A DNA stretch of 64,000 nt from Datisca glomerata (GCA_003255025.1 QANY01005052.1:744001-808000), one strand, 5' to 3'. Positions 49,315 through 63,699 are shown, counted from the stretch's first letter. Numbers and translations are program-made. Notes: a model not told the origin generated them from the letters alone.

Positions 49315-50848
49315 TGATAAGTGCTTGAAAATGCACTTATATTATTTGAAATTTCCAAATTAAGTTAGGTTTTAATTAAATATTTTCATGTAATTAATAT
49401 AAGAATATTGTGATTTGGAAATATTTTTTTAATTTAAATTAAATTATTTTTCAAGAAAATAAGCACTTGAGCCAAGATTGCAAATAAAAGAGATAGTAAT
49501 TCATAAGAAAAGCCCAAAATAAGGAGCCCAAATCAAGAGTCTAAATCAGAACCCAAGACCAGGTCAAGCCGAGCTGCCAACTCCGTTCCTCGACACGTGT
49601 CATGCTCTACATCATCCGATGAAGCCGACCCGTGCCAAGTCAAGCTAAGCCGCATGTTCCACTTTCTCTACCAATGGGTCTCACTTTCTTTATTGTTGAC
49701 TAATCAGATTTTGACACATCATTATACCATTACTTTTTTATCTCCAGGTTCGGTCCATCCGAAGCACTCTCTTTCTACCATGTGTTCGTCTTCATCTCCG
49801 AAGCTCCTACACGGTTAGATGATGACACGTGGCTACCTTTTGGTTTCTTTTGGTTAATTATCTTATGGTCTGTTTGGATAAGTATTTAGTGTGTAGCTCT
49901 CTAAATTAAGTCATTTTAATTGTTTATATATCATTTTAATTTATTTTAATTTATTTATTTATTTTATAGTTAATTTCTAATTATTTTGGCAGCAAAAAAC
50001 ACACTACAAATTGGGGGTCTTGCCTTATGTTATGGATCAAGTTTTTCCTTAATAAAATTATAGTGAAATTTAGTCTATCTCCTTATTTTTCTCATACTTT
50101 CTTTTTAAAATTTGTGAGAAATATTTAGCAAGATAGGCTAAATTCATTTGATAAGGTTAAAGATGAAATTATATGTGTAGTTTCTTATTTAGATTTTGGC
50201 TCATTAATGTTCTTTAAGTTTATAAATTTGAGTAGATTATCCTTCTTTTATCTTTTTCTTCAAATGATTTGTTAATAAAATTGTGTTGTCAATTTTCAAA
50301 TAAATTTAGTCAAGCTCTTTTAATTTGAGATTTTGCATGATATAATTATCTTGATAAAATTGTGTTTATTTTATAAATAGTCTTTTATTGTAATTTTACG
50401 TCAGTTATATTGTCATTTTTAGATTTCTTATAAGATTATCTCATTACCACAAGTGCTAAATGTAAGAAATTGACTTACTTTAATGCATTATTTTTCCTAT
50501 ATGTTTTTCAACTCTTTTTTTCCAATTGATTATTTGGGATGTGAAATTTTCAATTGAATAATTTTGTGAATCAAAATATTATTTTCACAATATTTATAAT
50601 AGATTCTCGTCACCTTAACACTTTTTATTATTGACTTTTTATCATATCAAATTTTCATATTTATGTTATCTTCTAAAAATCATTTTCAACTATGAAATTA
50701 TATTTTCTCTCTTTTATTTACTTTATTTATCTCTAAAATCACACGTCAAATAACTTTGTTTGCTTATTTTTAGTTACCTCCTCGGGGATACGACCGCCCA
50801 AACTATACTACATCGATCGCTATGTTTTTACAAGTTTGGGCATAATCA
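49315..50848 (+). mobile_element. 5' LTR of an Athila/Tat-like Gypsy element
   Basis: It starts TGATAAGTGCTTGAAAATGC and ends GGGCATAATCA, followed 5 bp later by a canonical primer-binding site. Start and end (TG...CA) fit this lineage. The LTR is about 1.53 kb and very AT-rich in its second half. Confidence 0.8.
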
Positions 50849-50853
50849 AATTT

Positions 50854-50871
50854 TGGCGCCGTTGCCGGGGA
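50854..50871 (+). promoter_or_regulatory. Retrotransposon primer-binding site (tRNA-Asp type)
   Basis: TGGCGCCGTTGCCGGGGA is the standard PBS of plant Athila/Tat Gypsy elements, complementary to the 3' end of tRNA-Asp. It lies just after the LTR end and fixes the element's orientation as plus. Confidence 0.9.
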
Positions 50872-51639
50872 GGTATTTTTCGAGTAAAAATTGATAGAAG
50901 ACATTATTGCTAAAGAGTTAAGTAATTTTACTTTGATTTTTTTGTGTTAAGCATTTTTTAGTTATCTTTTTATTTGTTGATATAATTTATCTTGTTTTAG
51001 TAAATTTTTAAGTTTTTCTCAAAAAAAATAAAGAAAAAATTTGCTTAAATTTTTTTAAAAAAATCTGCTTTATTTTTTTTATCTGCTTTATGTTTCACGT
51101 TTTCTTCTAAATATTTTAGAAGTTTCATTGTTTTTAACATTAATTGTTTTTCTACTAGCTTTGAATTATAGTTATTTCTTTTTCTGTTATTTCTTATCTT
51201 TTAATTTCATTTGTTATTTCTTTGCTTTAACTTTTTTAGGTTACCAATTTTTAGGCTTCTCATTTAGTTAATAATTTAGGTCTCATAATTTGTGTAACTA
51301 TTAGAATGGAATTAACTTAGCTTTCAATTTCTAGCATATAATTTTCATTAAAGTTTAAAAAAAAGAAAAAAATAAAAAGAAAATTTATGTGATTGATATA
51401 AACCAATATTGCTCTGTAAAAAAAATATATGCTTAAATATGATTGGTTACATCGTAAAAATTTAATAATTGTGACCCCTCTACACTTTCCTAGGAATCCT
51501 AGGGAGTTCTGTCTAGAAAAACATGGGTATTAAGTGGGACCGATATAACATTTCCAATTCTATATTGGAACATTATTGGTGTATATTTCTTGCATTAATT
51601 AGTTTTGAAAAATAATAATAAAAATATTTGGGCATGAAT

Positions 51640-53200
51640 CGTTATAGTGACAAACTAAGTAGATTTGCAAAGAGATTAGATAACCCTAGTGACGCTTCTT
51701 CTCATACTCTAGTGTTCCTTCTTCTCCAAACTCTCTAGCCAATAGAAATTCATTTGAAATGGAGGAAGAGGCAGGAGTCCAACAGAGGTCGTTGAACGAT
51801 TATCTTCACCCAACACGCATGACCACACCTTCATGCATCATGTTTCCCCCAAATTTACCAAACATAGAATTCAAGCTGGGGATGATTCAACTTTTACCAA
51901 CCTTTCACGGTTAGAAAGTGAGAATATTTATGTTCATACTCGGGAATTTGAAGAGGTGGTGGCCACCTTTCACAGCCAAGTTGGAACCATATATTTTGTG
52001 TAGGCTAAATTTTTCCCTTTTACTTGAAGGATAAGGTAAAAAGTTGGTTGTATTATATGCGACCTAGGTCAATCGGTACATGGGAAGTCATGACAACTAT
52101 ATTTTTTAATAAATATTTCCTTCACCATAAGACAGATGGTCATAAACGACAAATCTCAACCTTCACCCAAAATGACAATGAAACATTGTATCAAGTCTAG
52201 GAATGGTTCAAAGATTTTTTAATCAATGTCCCCATCATGACTACGAGAGGTCGCACCTTGTGAGTTATTTTATGAAGGACTCACCATTCGCGAGCTCCAA
52301 TTTGTTGAAATGATGTGGAATGGGGAATTTCTCTAGAAGGACCCTGAAGTAGCTTTTGAGTATCTCAACGAGTTAGCCGAAAAAGGCCACACATGGACTG
52401 GACCTAGTGCTATTGATATTACAAGTCGATCTCGATCTTCATGAATCTACCAAATAAGGGAAGAGGATAACCTCAAAGCTCAAATCGAGTCTTTGAGAAA
52501 ATAAGTCGAGGCCCTCAAACTAAGGAAAGTAGAAGAATTCATATGTTCACAAGGGCAGAATCACAAGAGCCATGTTTTATTTGTGAAGTGGTGGAACATC
52601 TAGTTAGGATTGCGTAGCTTACAGTGAGATGAGAGGAGTTTATGAGGAAGAATGCAATGCTATAGGAGCATATAAACCCTTCTCTAACTAATACAATCCT
52701 AGCTAGAGAAACCACTCGAATTTCAACTAGAGAGATGCTAACCAAATGCAACAATCGAGAGGACAATAGAGAAATGAGCAACAACCGTAACCACCAATGT
52801 CTTAATTTTCTCCTCAATACAATGCTCAACCACCAAGGAGTTCTCTTGAGAACACTTTACAAGCTTTTATGAAGGCGTAGAGCAAGACAAACCGGAAGTT
52901 TAAGAAAGCAAGGAAATGAAAAGCCATATTTCAAAGCTAACTGGAGCGTTGGCTATTTTTGAACACGGAAAATTTACCTCCCAAGCCCAGTCCAAGGGGC
53001 AACACATGGCACAAACTTCTAATCCTGATGGTCAAAATCTCAAAGAAGTCAATGTCATCACTACTCGTAGTGAAAAAGTGTTGCAAGGACCAACAACAAG
53101 TACTACCACTCTGAGCACTCCAGTCAAATCCCCTAAGAACAATGAGCCAACCGAACCTCCAATTAAAGTTCCTTTCCCCTAAGCTCTTCTTCCAACTGAA
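51640..53200 (+). pseudogene. Gypsy gag remnant
   Basis: The plus-strand frames follow Retrotrans_gag: FPFYLKDKVKSWLYYMRPRS, then TWEVMTTIFFNKYFLHHKT and RRQISTFTQ-like sequence, EWFKDFLI, and GEFL..DPEVAFEYLNELAE-like sequence. Stops and frameshifts are common. A more open tail at 52916-53182 leads to the protease region. Confidence 0.75.
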
Positions 53201-53832
53201 AAAGTACTGGAAAGTCAAAATGAGATCCTAGAGCACTTGACACAAGTGAAGAATAATCTTCATTTGCTTCATATCATTAAACAAGTGCCTATTTGTGCCA
53301 AAGTTATAAAGGATTTGTGCACTGTAAAAAGGAAGCATCATGCCAAGAAAACTACTTTCTTGACATAACAAGTAAGTACGGTGATCGAGCAGAAGACACC
53401 GCCAAAATACAAAGATCCTGTTGTCCTATGATCTCTTGTCACATTGGGACTCATGAAGTCAGCCAAGCTTTGCTCGACCTTGGTGCGAGTGTTTATCTCA
53501 TGCCCTACTTTGTTTACTCACAACTCAACCTTGGTGAAATCAAGCCAACATCTATGGTGTTGCAATTGGCTAATCGGTCAATAAAAAAGTCTCGGGGTAT
53601 AGTTGAGGATGTTTTGGTTCAAATTGAGAAATTCAATTATCCCGTTGGCTTCCTTGTCCTCGATACCCAGTCTGTGGTAAGCATGGAATCAAAGATTCCC
53701 ATTATCTTCGGTAGACCTTTCCTCACCATTGTAAGTGCTTTAATCAACTGTAGCAATGGTCGAATGAAGATATATTTTGGGAACATGACCTTAGAAGTAA
53801 ATGTTTTTCACACTGGATCTATAAGTTCCTAG
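53200..53832 (+). pseudogene. Gypsy aspartic protease fragment (Athila/Tat type)
   Basis: The 179-codon frame contains the active-site block SQALLDLGASVYLMPYFVYS, where Athila proteases have (C/L)DLGASV, and the flap-side motif IPIIFGRPFLTIVSALINC. The frame is intact, but the element stops at 53832, where minus-strand Copia sequence begins, so reverse transcriptase and integrase are absent. Confidence 0.82.
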
Positions 53833-56320
53833 ACGAAATTGGAATACATCGATTCCATTTCTTGGTTCATGACATCTTTCCATTTCTCTTTTTCAGGATC
53901 ATCCATCTCCTCTTTAAAGGTTAATGAATTGTCCTTATCAATTTCAGACACTATGACATGTGCTTCTAGTTCATAGCGGATTGGTTGTCTTACAACCCTC
54001 CCACTACGACATTGCATCGGGGTTTTCTGAAAAGGAATAGTAGTTTCTGTGGTTTGTCTTTTATCGGTTAATGATGAAGATAGTCTGATCTCATCATTCG
54101 TTAATTCTTTGAGAACTACTTTGCTGCGAGGTTGAAGTTTTTCATATAGTCTAGTTCAATAAATGTGGCATTTATCGATACAAACACCTTATGATCATTG
54201 TGACTATAAAAGTACCAACCTCTAGTCTCTAGAGTATATAGCCAACAAATATACATACTTTATACATTGAGTCTTACTTTTCAATCTTGGGTCTAAGAAC
54301 GTGAGTTGGACAACCCCATATACGAAAATGATGCAAAATGGGTTTAAAGCCATTCTGTAACTCTAAAGGTGTCTTGCTTACAAAATTAGAAGGCGCTACA
54401 TTCAAAATGTAAGTTGCCGTTTGAAGTGTATATCCCCAAAATATGAGTGGTAGTGATGAGTAGCTTAATATAGACTTAACCATATCTAATAGGATTTAGT
54501 TTCTCCTTTCTGAAACATCATTTTACTGTGGCGTTCCAGGTGCTGTGAGTTGGGATAGAATACCATACTCTAACATGTAATCCTTGAATTCTAAATCTAA
54601 GTATTCACCACCTCGATCTGATCAAAGTATCTTCAATGATTTACCTAATTGCTTTTTAGCTTCAGCTTTGAAGTTCTTAAACTTTTCAAAAGTTTCAGAC
54701 TTTTTATGTATTAGGTATGTATAATCATATCTAGAGTAATCGTAAATAAAAATGATAAAATACTCATATCCGCCTCTATCTTGTACATTGATCGGTCCAC
54801 ATCACTATGTACTAGCTTAAGTGATTCATTGGCTCTTTGGCACTATCTTGTGAAAAGTCTTATGGTCATTTTTCCCTCTAGACAAGATTCACAAACAGGA
54901 AGAGCCCCAACTCTTAGTTATTTCAAAGCACCATGCTTTGTTAACATGTTTAATCTATCTAGATTAGTATGTCTCAACCTAAGATGCTATAGATACGTGT
55001 CATCATCATTATGAGAAACTATTTATCATTTGTTACTTTTAGGATTTGCTACTTTAAACAATTCAGAATTGTTTAACGCATGTTCAGTTGGTTTAAGCAT
55101 ATACAATCCGTTCGTAACTTTAGCATGAGAAATATTGAATCCATTCTTTGAAATAATAAACTAATTATTAATAAAAGAAACATCAAAAGATTGTTCATGC
55201 AGTAACGTAAGAGAAAACAAATTTCTCAAAAATCCAGGAATAAAATAAATATTGTTCAAAACAAGAAAGTTATTTCCAAAATTAAGATGGATTGTCCCCA
55301 ATGCTTTCGCTGACACGAACGCACCACTGTCAACTCTCATTATCACCTCGCCATCAGCAAGCTCTCTTGCCGAATCAAGCATTTGTAAAAAAAACATACA
55401 TGATTACTGGCTCCTGAATCCAATACTAGGATGACGAATCACATTCCACTACACAAGCTTCAAGTACAAGTAAATCACATTTATCTTTTTTTTTTAGGAC
55501 GGAGAGATGCTACAGTTTCTCTTCCAGTGACCTTAAACTCCACAGTGGAAACACTTTCCCTTAGGTTTGATGTCGTCTTTCTTCTTCTTGGTCTTTGGTG
55601 ACTTATTGGCTTTCTTTCCTCTTTTGTTCTTACTCTTGTCCTTACCATTATTCTTCTTTCTTTTTTTGTTCTTAACAACATTCGAAGAAGGTTTTTGCTC
55701 AGCAACATTTACCTCGTCCTCTTTGGTCATACTCTTGTTGAGTGACTCAAAAGTTCACAATTCATTCAACAATTTGGTCATGTTGATAACAAGGTGGTGA
55801 ACGCACAAAAAGTCTGCATCTGCAGTTTATAACATGGTGGTGAATGCAGAAAAAACATGTATGAGCGATTCAAGTATAGTGCTGACTTATGTTCGCTCAT
55901 CAATGGTAGCCCCATGTATTTCTGCCTTATGCATTATATTGATCATGTCCAAAACATATTCACGCACAGAAGTACATTTTCTTCATCTTTGTTGTCATGT
56001 AGCTCCTAGTAGCCTCAGGACGATTTTGATCAGACTGTTGCCTAAACATCGACTACAAATATTCCATAATCTCATAGGCAGTTTTCATGTTTTCATGCTT
56101 GGTTCTCAGAACATCATTCATGCTCACAAGCATGTAGCACTTAGTTTTGTTGTTGGATTGAATTCAAGCATTAAACTTGTCCCTAACATTCTTAGGGGCA
56201 TTGGCAACGGGATCCTCAAGACACTCCTCAATAAGAATAAATTTGTTGTTTTCACAAATTAACAAGTTTAAATTTCTCAAGTGCAAGTAAAGCAATAATA
56301 TGGTTGTCCATGGTATACAT
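53829..56320 (-). pseudogene. Copia element A: gag, protease, integrase and start of RT
   Basis: The minus-strand order is correct for Copia. The gag start lies at about 56310 (MDNHIIALLALEKFK). A basic region and zinc knuckle CFHCGVEGHWKRNC lie near 55550. The protease and pre-integrase part (DSGAFVSAKALGT, FIPGFLRNLFSL) lies at 55397-55161. The integrase end (LIFWGYTLQTATYILNVAPS) is at 54483-54274. The hinge before RT (CRSGRVVRQPIRYE, DDPEKEKWKDVMNQEMESM) is at 54017-53829. It ends abruptly at the Gypsy junction and carries many stops. Confidence 0.85.
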
Positions 56321-58287
56321 AATAATAATTAAAAAATACAACATACGTAATTCAATATAATTGAAATAAATATCAAGAATTCAGAAAGTAAACGTGATGC
56401 ATGAATGTAACATATTAAACACATAAACAATAAAACAACCTAATAATTAATGTGTCGTCTTAGGTCGGTCAGATTAATTTTAGACTGTCTATGAGACATT
56501 CTCATCCTTATTAATTAAAACTCAAAATATCTTATATTTTCTCTTTTAATAATAATGTATCGCTTATTTGGTCAAGTCACAATTATCCACTCAAAGCTTA
56601 ATTGTGACCTTGTGAGTGTAACCCATTATTTCAGATTCCATGACTTGATTTTGAATATGTCGTCTTAGGGTCGGTCAAAACTAAACTACATCATTTAATC
56701 ATATCTTCTTAAGAAGTTCAACCTTGGTATTGATACAGCTCGAAACCTTCCTTAGGCGGATGAAAACAAAGTCATCTCGAGGCCCTCAATGTACCTCACA
56801 TTGTTGTACTACTAATGGAGACCATAAGTTACATTGACATGTCAACCTTCTCCCACTCACTATTTTAGGATAATGTGTATCTATTTTAACTAATCAATTA
56901 ATTCCAAATTAATTACTAGTTGAAATAACCCTATGAAGTAAAATTAACAGTTAAACCAGTTTAATTGGTCTAAGTTCATTTAACCATATAAAGAGCCTAA
57001 GTCAAAATTAGGTGAACTTAGAATAACTAATTAATTACATTCATCAAAATTTAATAAAATTCTTTTAATGAAGTTGGTTATCCTAAATGTTACTATAACC
57101 TTTAGAGTGGTATGATTACCAAGTTTTAACTAATTAAAATCTAACAGTTTACATGCAATTGATTTCTTAAAACAATTCATATAAACATATTAGTAAAGTC
57201 ATAATCAATCATGTTTCTACTAGTGAGATGCATGATTCAATAAAATAATGTGGGGTTTCATGTATGCCATATGATCGACTATTGCATGGTCATGTTATCA
57301 ATCAAATCAATAAATAACTATTTAACAATTAAATAAATAAATTATGAACCGATTGATTATTGAGTATTTCTAAATTATAACATTTGAAAAATATAAATAA
57401 TTACAAAGAGGATTTCAAGAATACATATTTCCCAAATATCTCATTCTCCACCCGAGGTCCATCTTCGTAATCTTCAAGCTTTGATCAAAATCCTTTTAAT
57501 TAGGATAAACTATGTTTCCTAATTAAATAATTTCATTAATTATCCTTTTAAAATTGATTGAATTTCATAGTAAAAAAATAATTTGATGACTCATCAAACT
57601 TGGGTCAAACCCAATCAATTAATTAAATTTAATTTTCAAAAGAATTAAAATCGATAATGATCCTTTAAAAAAATCAAAATTTCAAAATTCAAAATTTAAA
57701 AGATAAGGATATGATTTGAGTTTTCGTGACACATCGTAGGGATAGGGGTAACACGGTATCAAGGTTTTTACGAAATTTCCCTTGCAGTAAAAAAAATTAC
57801 CTTCGGCGATAGGACTCTCTCACCGCTGCCCCCATCCATCGTCGTCACCACCGCCATCAACAACAGCTGGCATCCTTCACGTCGTCACGGATGGCGATTT
57901 TTCCAGCGGCGTTGCCGCCGCTGGACCACCTGCAGTGCTGGTGCCTGAAATCCAATTTTCGATACCAGAGCCAAAATTCATTTGTTTGCCCGTCTCGTGC
58001 ATTCTCCATCTTCTCGCGATTGAAATTTTACAACAAGATATTCAAAATAAAATTATAAAAATTCATATGCCCAAAACGGCTTACGCAAGATCTAAAGGAA
58101 AAAATAAAGAGCAAAGCCTAAACCCAAAAGTCGCCATACAATTAATGAGTCATCATTAACCATATATTCAAAAAACAAACCATCCATTCATTCATACATA
58201 TCAAAAAATATGTATTATGAACGAAGCAAGAACACCCACATGGTGTTTAATGTAAAAATTATAAAAGACCGCTCTGATTCTAATTGT
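56321..58287 (-). mobile_element. Copia element A leader between LTR and gag
   Basis: Between the LTR end and gag lies about 2 kb of AT-rich sequence. Next to the LTR, the minus strand reads TTAGAATCAGAGCGG, a decayed tRNA-Met-type PBS (consensus TGGTATCAGAGC). A GC-richer island at 57790-57950 (GCCGCCGCTGG, CGTCGTCACC) has no clear gene. Confidence 0.5.
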
Positions 58288-60245
58288 TGGAATCGGTGGT
58301 GACGCGTTGCGGAAGTGTGGTGGTGTTTTTAAAAAAGAGTCATAAAATGATAAACGATCGCATCGTTGCAGATCCCAAAGATGAAAACTTTTTAATTAAA
58401 AAATACATTTTTAGATCGGATCTATTATATATTTACATATTAAATTAAAGACGTACATAGGTATAAAATGTACCTTTTATAGTCCAATCAAGCGTCCTCG
58501 CAATACAATGATCTTGCTATCCCACAAATGATAGACTTCGAGATCCACATCACGATCTTCCAAGTCAATCCTCAAACACACTAAGACGTGTGTGAGAACA
58601 TAGAATATATCAATAACACTTTCTCTGTCTCTAGATGCACTCAACACGTGAGATCTATAGATTTTTAGAAGTATTAATTTGTGAGATAAAACTCTGATTG
58701 AGAAATAATTAAAGGTTCTTCACAGAATTTTTTGATTAATTTTTTTTAATCTCATAAAGTTTCATCCCTGATTGTAATTGTGTTATTAGTACACTGAAGA
58801 CAATATAATAATATCAATATATTTTCTAGAAAATGACATATCGGATATTTAGGGATAAAATAACAAATTAAATACAAATGTGCAATTGAAGTGGGATCCA
58901 CTGTAAATGTACAACACTGCAGTGCCACACGGCACTACAGTTTGTCGTGAGGAGTCACAGTGCCTCATGACACTGTAGTCTCACGATATTATAGTCCATG
59001 TCAATCTCTGCTTCAAAATCAGTGATTGACATGTGACAGTCCAACACGCCACGTGGTAATTTCTACAAATTTATTTTAATCAGATAAATATCTAGATATC
59101 AGTTAATTCAAAATTAACTTATATGATCTCTCAATTAATTATCTTATATTTTAATTAATAGATTAGATAAATCAAATCAAGTCATTATCTAATAATGATT
59201 TAATATTATTTAAATCATAAATCAAATTATTTAATTGTAACTTCCAAAAATTACATTAAATAATTCTTAATTAATTAATTAATTACATATAATTATCTCA
59301 TAATTCTATATTTGCCCAAGAAATTTAATTCATATCGCAAGTTAGTCCTTTTTTCGTATCCAGAAATATTCACACCTTAGACTGTGTAGTACAGATGTGA
59401 CTTGGGGAATATGGACACATAATTCTAAGCTCGAATAAATTAGATTATTAATTAAATTTTTTAATTAAATAATCTTATTTATTATTTTCATTATTAATGC
59501 ACTATAAATATGAAATTGCACTCTCAGATATTACAGAATGTATGAGTATTCTCGTGTAGTCCATTGATATAATCATTTCATCTAGTTCTATCCTCAAATG
59601 ATTGGTTCGTAAATTAGCTTGATCAAAATTACTATTTTACCCTTATAATTACCTTTTGATATTTAAATACCATTAATTCACTAGTGAATGACTAATTTAT
59701 AATCATATTATAAATTTGAGCTCAATAACCATTCAGTTCTAGAATTAATGCTTAAAGGAACCAATATACGATCAGTTAGGAAAGCTTGGAATCCAAATCT
59801 TGTAAGAGTATGTTCTCAGCCATCCATATCATTGAATATCCAAAATAAAAGTCACTAGCTTATTTTACAAATAAACCTTAATGAGTCAATCAAAAGATTC
59901 AGTAAACATGTATATGAGTTCATGACTACTCAGGATTCAGAGTGATCTACATATGATCATCAGATTGCTGTGTATTAAATATGATAAATGACAAGTTAAT
60001 AAAGAGATTGATCCACATCGGTCATGTCATATATAATCTTATTATATAAAGTACATTCATTAAGATGTCTATCCATATCAATGATCCAGATCTAGATCAT
60101 ATGCATTCATAATGCTTAGTGAACCATACTAGCAACCATTTACTAAAGATTTCATAATTTTATATGTTGCTGATAATTTTATTCATTATCTATGACCTTA
60201 ATCATCTCGTACTTATACAAGATCATAGTCTCATTAATGAATTTG
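58288..60245 (-). mobile_element. LTR B: 5' LTR of Copia element A
   Basis: The minus strand ends ACCGATTCCAACA just before the PBS-like site. The body shares long blocks with LTR A (61575-63690): GTGCCACACGGCAC, GACACTGTAGT, TCACTAGTGAATGACT, CAATATACGATC(A/C)GTTAGG, CTATCCATATCAATGATC and TCATTAATGA. Length is about 1.96 kb. The two LTRs have diverged enough that they are not a recent pair. Confidence 0.7.
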
Positions 60246-61574
60246 AAATTTTCAGATATTTACATAAATCATTCAACAATAATTTAAAAGAATACCCACC
60301 AATTATACGTTGGATCTAGGTTCTAACTGAGCAGCATTCTCCCTTAGCATATGTGCTAGACTTCCCCAAATTTGGAGAAAGTCTTAAATTGGGTTTACGT
60401 CGATTCCATAACTCAAGTGGAGTTACCCGGTACTACTTTAGAAGGTACTATATTAAGAATGTATGCAATAGTTTCTAGGGCATATCCCCAAAAAGAAACA
60501 TGAACAGTAGATTGGCTCATCACAGATTTCACCATGTTTAAGAGAATTTTATTTCTTCTCTCAGCTACAATATTTTGCTGAGGAGTCTCCAATGTAGTGA
60601 GTTGGGATGAAATCCCTTGTCATAAAGAGATATTCACCTTCTCGATATCTACTCTAAACTTTTTGAATTTATCAAAGATTTCATATTTTTTATGCATTAG
60701 ATAAATGTAGTCGTATTTAGAGTAACATCCATGAAGTTCATAGATACTCATAACCACCTCTAGCTTATACATTCATCGATCTCTATAAGTTAGTATACTC
60801 TAACTCAACGGCTCTAAATCTCTATGTTCTTTTGCCTTCAAAGGCCTTGGTCATCTTACCTTTTGTACAAGATTCACATATTAGTAAAGGTTATGTTCTC
60901 AAAGAGCTAAGAGGTCTATCTCTTATTAATATTTAGATTTATATTAATATGACTCACACGTAAGTGCCACAGATAGATTCATCAGAATGAGAAACCTTTC
61001 TTCTTTTTGGTGTATTATACAAACAATTATCTACTTCAGTATCATGCAACATTAATAATATCTGAGGACTAACAAAATCTAAACCATCAACCAATTTACC
61101 ATAATAAATGAAATTCTTATTTCTATTAATAGTTAAATATTTTAAAAATTAAAATTATAGCCTTCCAAACTAAGGCAAGTAGCTGAAATCAAGTTTCTAT
61201 ATATGCTCGATACATAAAGATAGTTTATTAAAGTAATGCTACTAAATCATCAAAATAAAGAGTAACAACGACGATAAAGATAATTGGAACTCGTATTCAT
61301 CCCAAGAACAAGCTGCAACTATCCCACACTTAGTCTCCTGGTCACTTGGAACCCCGACAAAGTATTACATATGTGATTAATGGTTGCAGAATTTACGCAC
61401 TAGGATCCAGTAGAATCACCAACTAAACATGACTTTGTGATATAAACAAATTGCGTACCTTTACTTTCTTTTCCAAGAAAGCCTCACATATTGCTTTCCA
61501 ATGATCTGTCTTATCATAATGAAAACACTTACTCTTACCCTTGCTCTTTCCCATCTTCTTGAACTCTACTTACT
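60246..61574 (-). pseudogene. Copia fragment: zinc knuckle, protease and integrase pieces
   Basis: The minus strand reads GKSKCFHYDKTDHWKAICEA (a damaged gag zinc knuckle, CFHC changed to CFHY), FQVTRRLS, KMTKAFEGK, ARGGYEYL and then GISSQLTTLETPQQNIVAER, SFWGYALETIAYILNIVPSK (integrase end). The whole stretch is far shorter than a normal Copia interior and full of stops. It lies between two LTRs in the same orientation. Confidence 0.78.
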
Positions 61575-63690
61575 TAGAACTTTATGATGGTCGTCGCGGC
61601 ATGTGCGCAGCGGAAGCGTGGAGGCGCATGGCCTTTAAAAAAATTAAACTTTTAATAAAAATGAATCTTTTAATAAAACAAAACTTGCAATGCCACAATA
61701 ACAAAATAAAACCTTTTATTCAAAACTATTTTTCAATCAATCAGAATCCATTATATATTTATAAGTTAATTCTACAATACAAGGTTAGGAATCATATACC
61801 TCTTGTAGCCTATATCAAGTGTCCTTGCAAAAAATGATCGATCCTCCGTTCCCATGAAATCGTTTCAACGATCAGTAGACTCTGAGATTCATACCAAGAT
61901 CTTCAAAGTCAATCCTCAACAAACTAGGACGTGTGTGGGCACGTAGAATATTACAAGACACTTTTTCTATCTCTAGATGTGCTCAACACATGAAGATCTA
62001 GAGATTTACTAAGCACTTTAGTGAGACAATTCTCTAAAAGAATGTGATGATTATTCTTTTAGATATTTGATTGACGTTTAATCACAGAACAAAATCTCTC
62101 TAACACCAATCGAGTTCACAATTCAACTCTTGATCGACGAACTGATCATCTGATCAACTGATTCTCTCCCGTTCTTCCAACCACCGAAGCAATTAAAATA
62201 ATATCAGTATATATTCTAGATAATGGCGTATCGGATTTTTAGGGATAAAATGAAATAATATTTAATTATAAAATTGCCAATTACAAAGGGACTCACTCTA
62301 ATTGTGCACAACTACAGTGCCACATGGTACTCTGGTGTGTCGTGAGCCAGCACAGTGCCTCATGGCACTGCAGTGTTGCACACTCACTATTGTACTGCCA
62401 CGTGGCACCATGGTAGTTCATGTCAATTTCTGATACCCTATCAGTGATTGACACGTTGCAATTACTACGGATTAAATATTTATTTTAATCAGATAATTAT
62501 CTAGATATCAGTTAATTCAAAATTAACATATATGATTATCCCTATCAATTAACTAAATAACAGATTTAGTTGATTTAAATTATTATCTAATAATAATTTA
62601 GTTATCTAATTTCACAAACTAGATATTCTATCACACTTATCGATAATTAAAAAATCAATAATTATATATATATACACATAATTTCTGAAAATTATATTTA
62701 TATAAATAATTCAATTAATTAATCATACATAATTATCTCATAATTATGTACTTGCCAGAATAAAAATTCATTTTACAAGTCAGTCCTACTCTTATGTCCT
62801 AAAATATTCACACTCTAGACAGTGTAGCATAGAGGTAACTTGGGGACCATGGACTTATAACCCTAAACTCCAATAAACCAGATTATTAATTAAACTCGTT
62901 AATTAAATAATCTTATTTATTAATTTCATTATTACTCCACTATAAATATGGAATTAAACTCTTAGAGATTATATAGTGTATTTACAGAGTATTTTATGTA
63001 GTCCACTAAAATAATCATTTCATGCAGTTCTGTCCTCCAATTATTGGTTTGTAAGTTAGAACGGGTCAAAGTTATCGTTTTATCCTTCTAATTATCTCGA
63101 TATTATTAAGTACCATTAATCCACTAGTGAATGACTGATTTGTAATCTTATTATAAATTTGAGCTCAATAACCATTCGGTTTCAGAATTAACATTTAAGA
63201 GAACCAATATACGATCCGTTAGGAAATATTAGATTCCAAATCTTATATGATCATGTTCCCAGCTATCGACATCACTGAATCTCTAAAATAAAAGTCACTA
63301 GCCTGACTAACAAACAGACTTTAACGAGTGAATCAACATATCCAATAGACATGCATATGAGTTCATGACTACTCAAGATTCAGACTGATCTACTTATGAT
63401 CATCGAATTGATGTGTATTAAAGCTTTATGATAAACGATACTTTAAAGAAAATATTAATTCACATCGGTCCTGTCATATATAATCTTGTTATATAAAGTA
63501 TCTTTACTAAGATGTCTATCCACATCAATGATCTAAATCTAGATCATATGCATTCATAATACTTAATGAACCGTACTAGCAACCATTCATCAAAGATTCT
63601 ATACTTTAAAATGTTGCTGACAATTTTATTTATTATCTATGATCTTAATTATCTCGTACTAATACAAGATCATAGTCTCATTAATGAATA
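61575..63690 (-). mobile_element. LTR A: 3' LTR of a Copia element (C) extending past the window
   Basis: It lies directly downstream, on the minus strand, of the RNase H end at 63700. It is related along its length to LTR B, and its minus-strand end CCGCGACGACCA matches the LTR copy at 38335. Length is about 2.1 kb. The region around 62310-62400 holds ACTGCAGTGCCAC/GTGGCACTGCAGT-type inverted motifs also found in the other copies. Confidence 0.7.
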
Positions 63691-63699
63691 CATGTTAGC

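Noticed and set aside
55567..55800. Leu/Phe-rich plus-strand frame resembling membrane segments
   Set aside because: It is the antisense of the Lys-rich Copia gag basic region.
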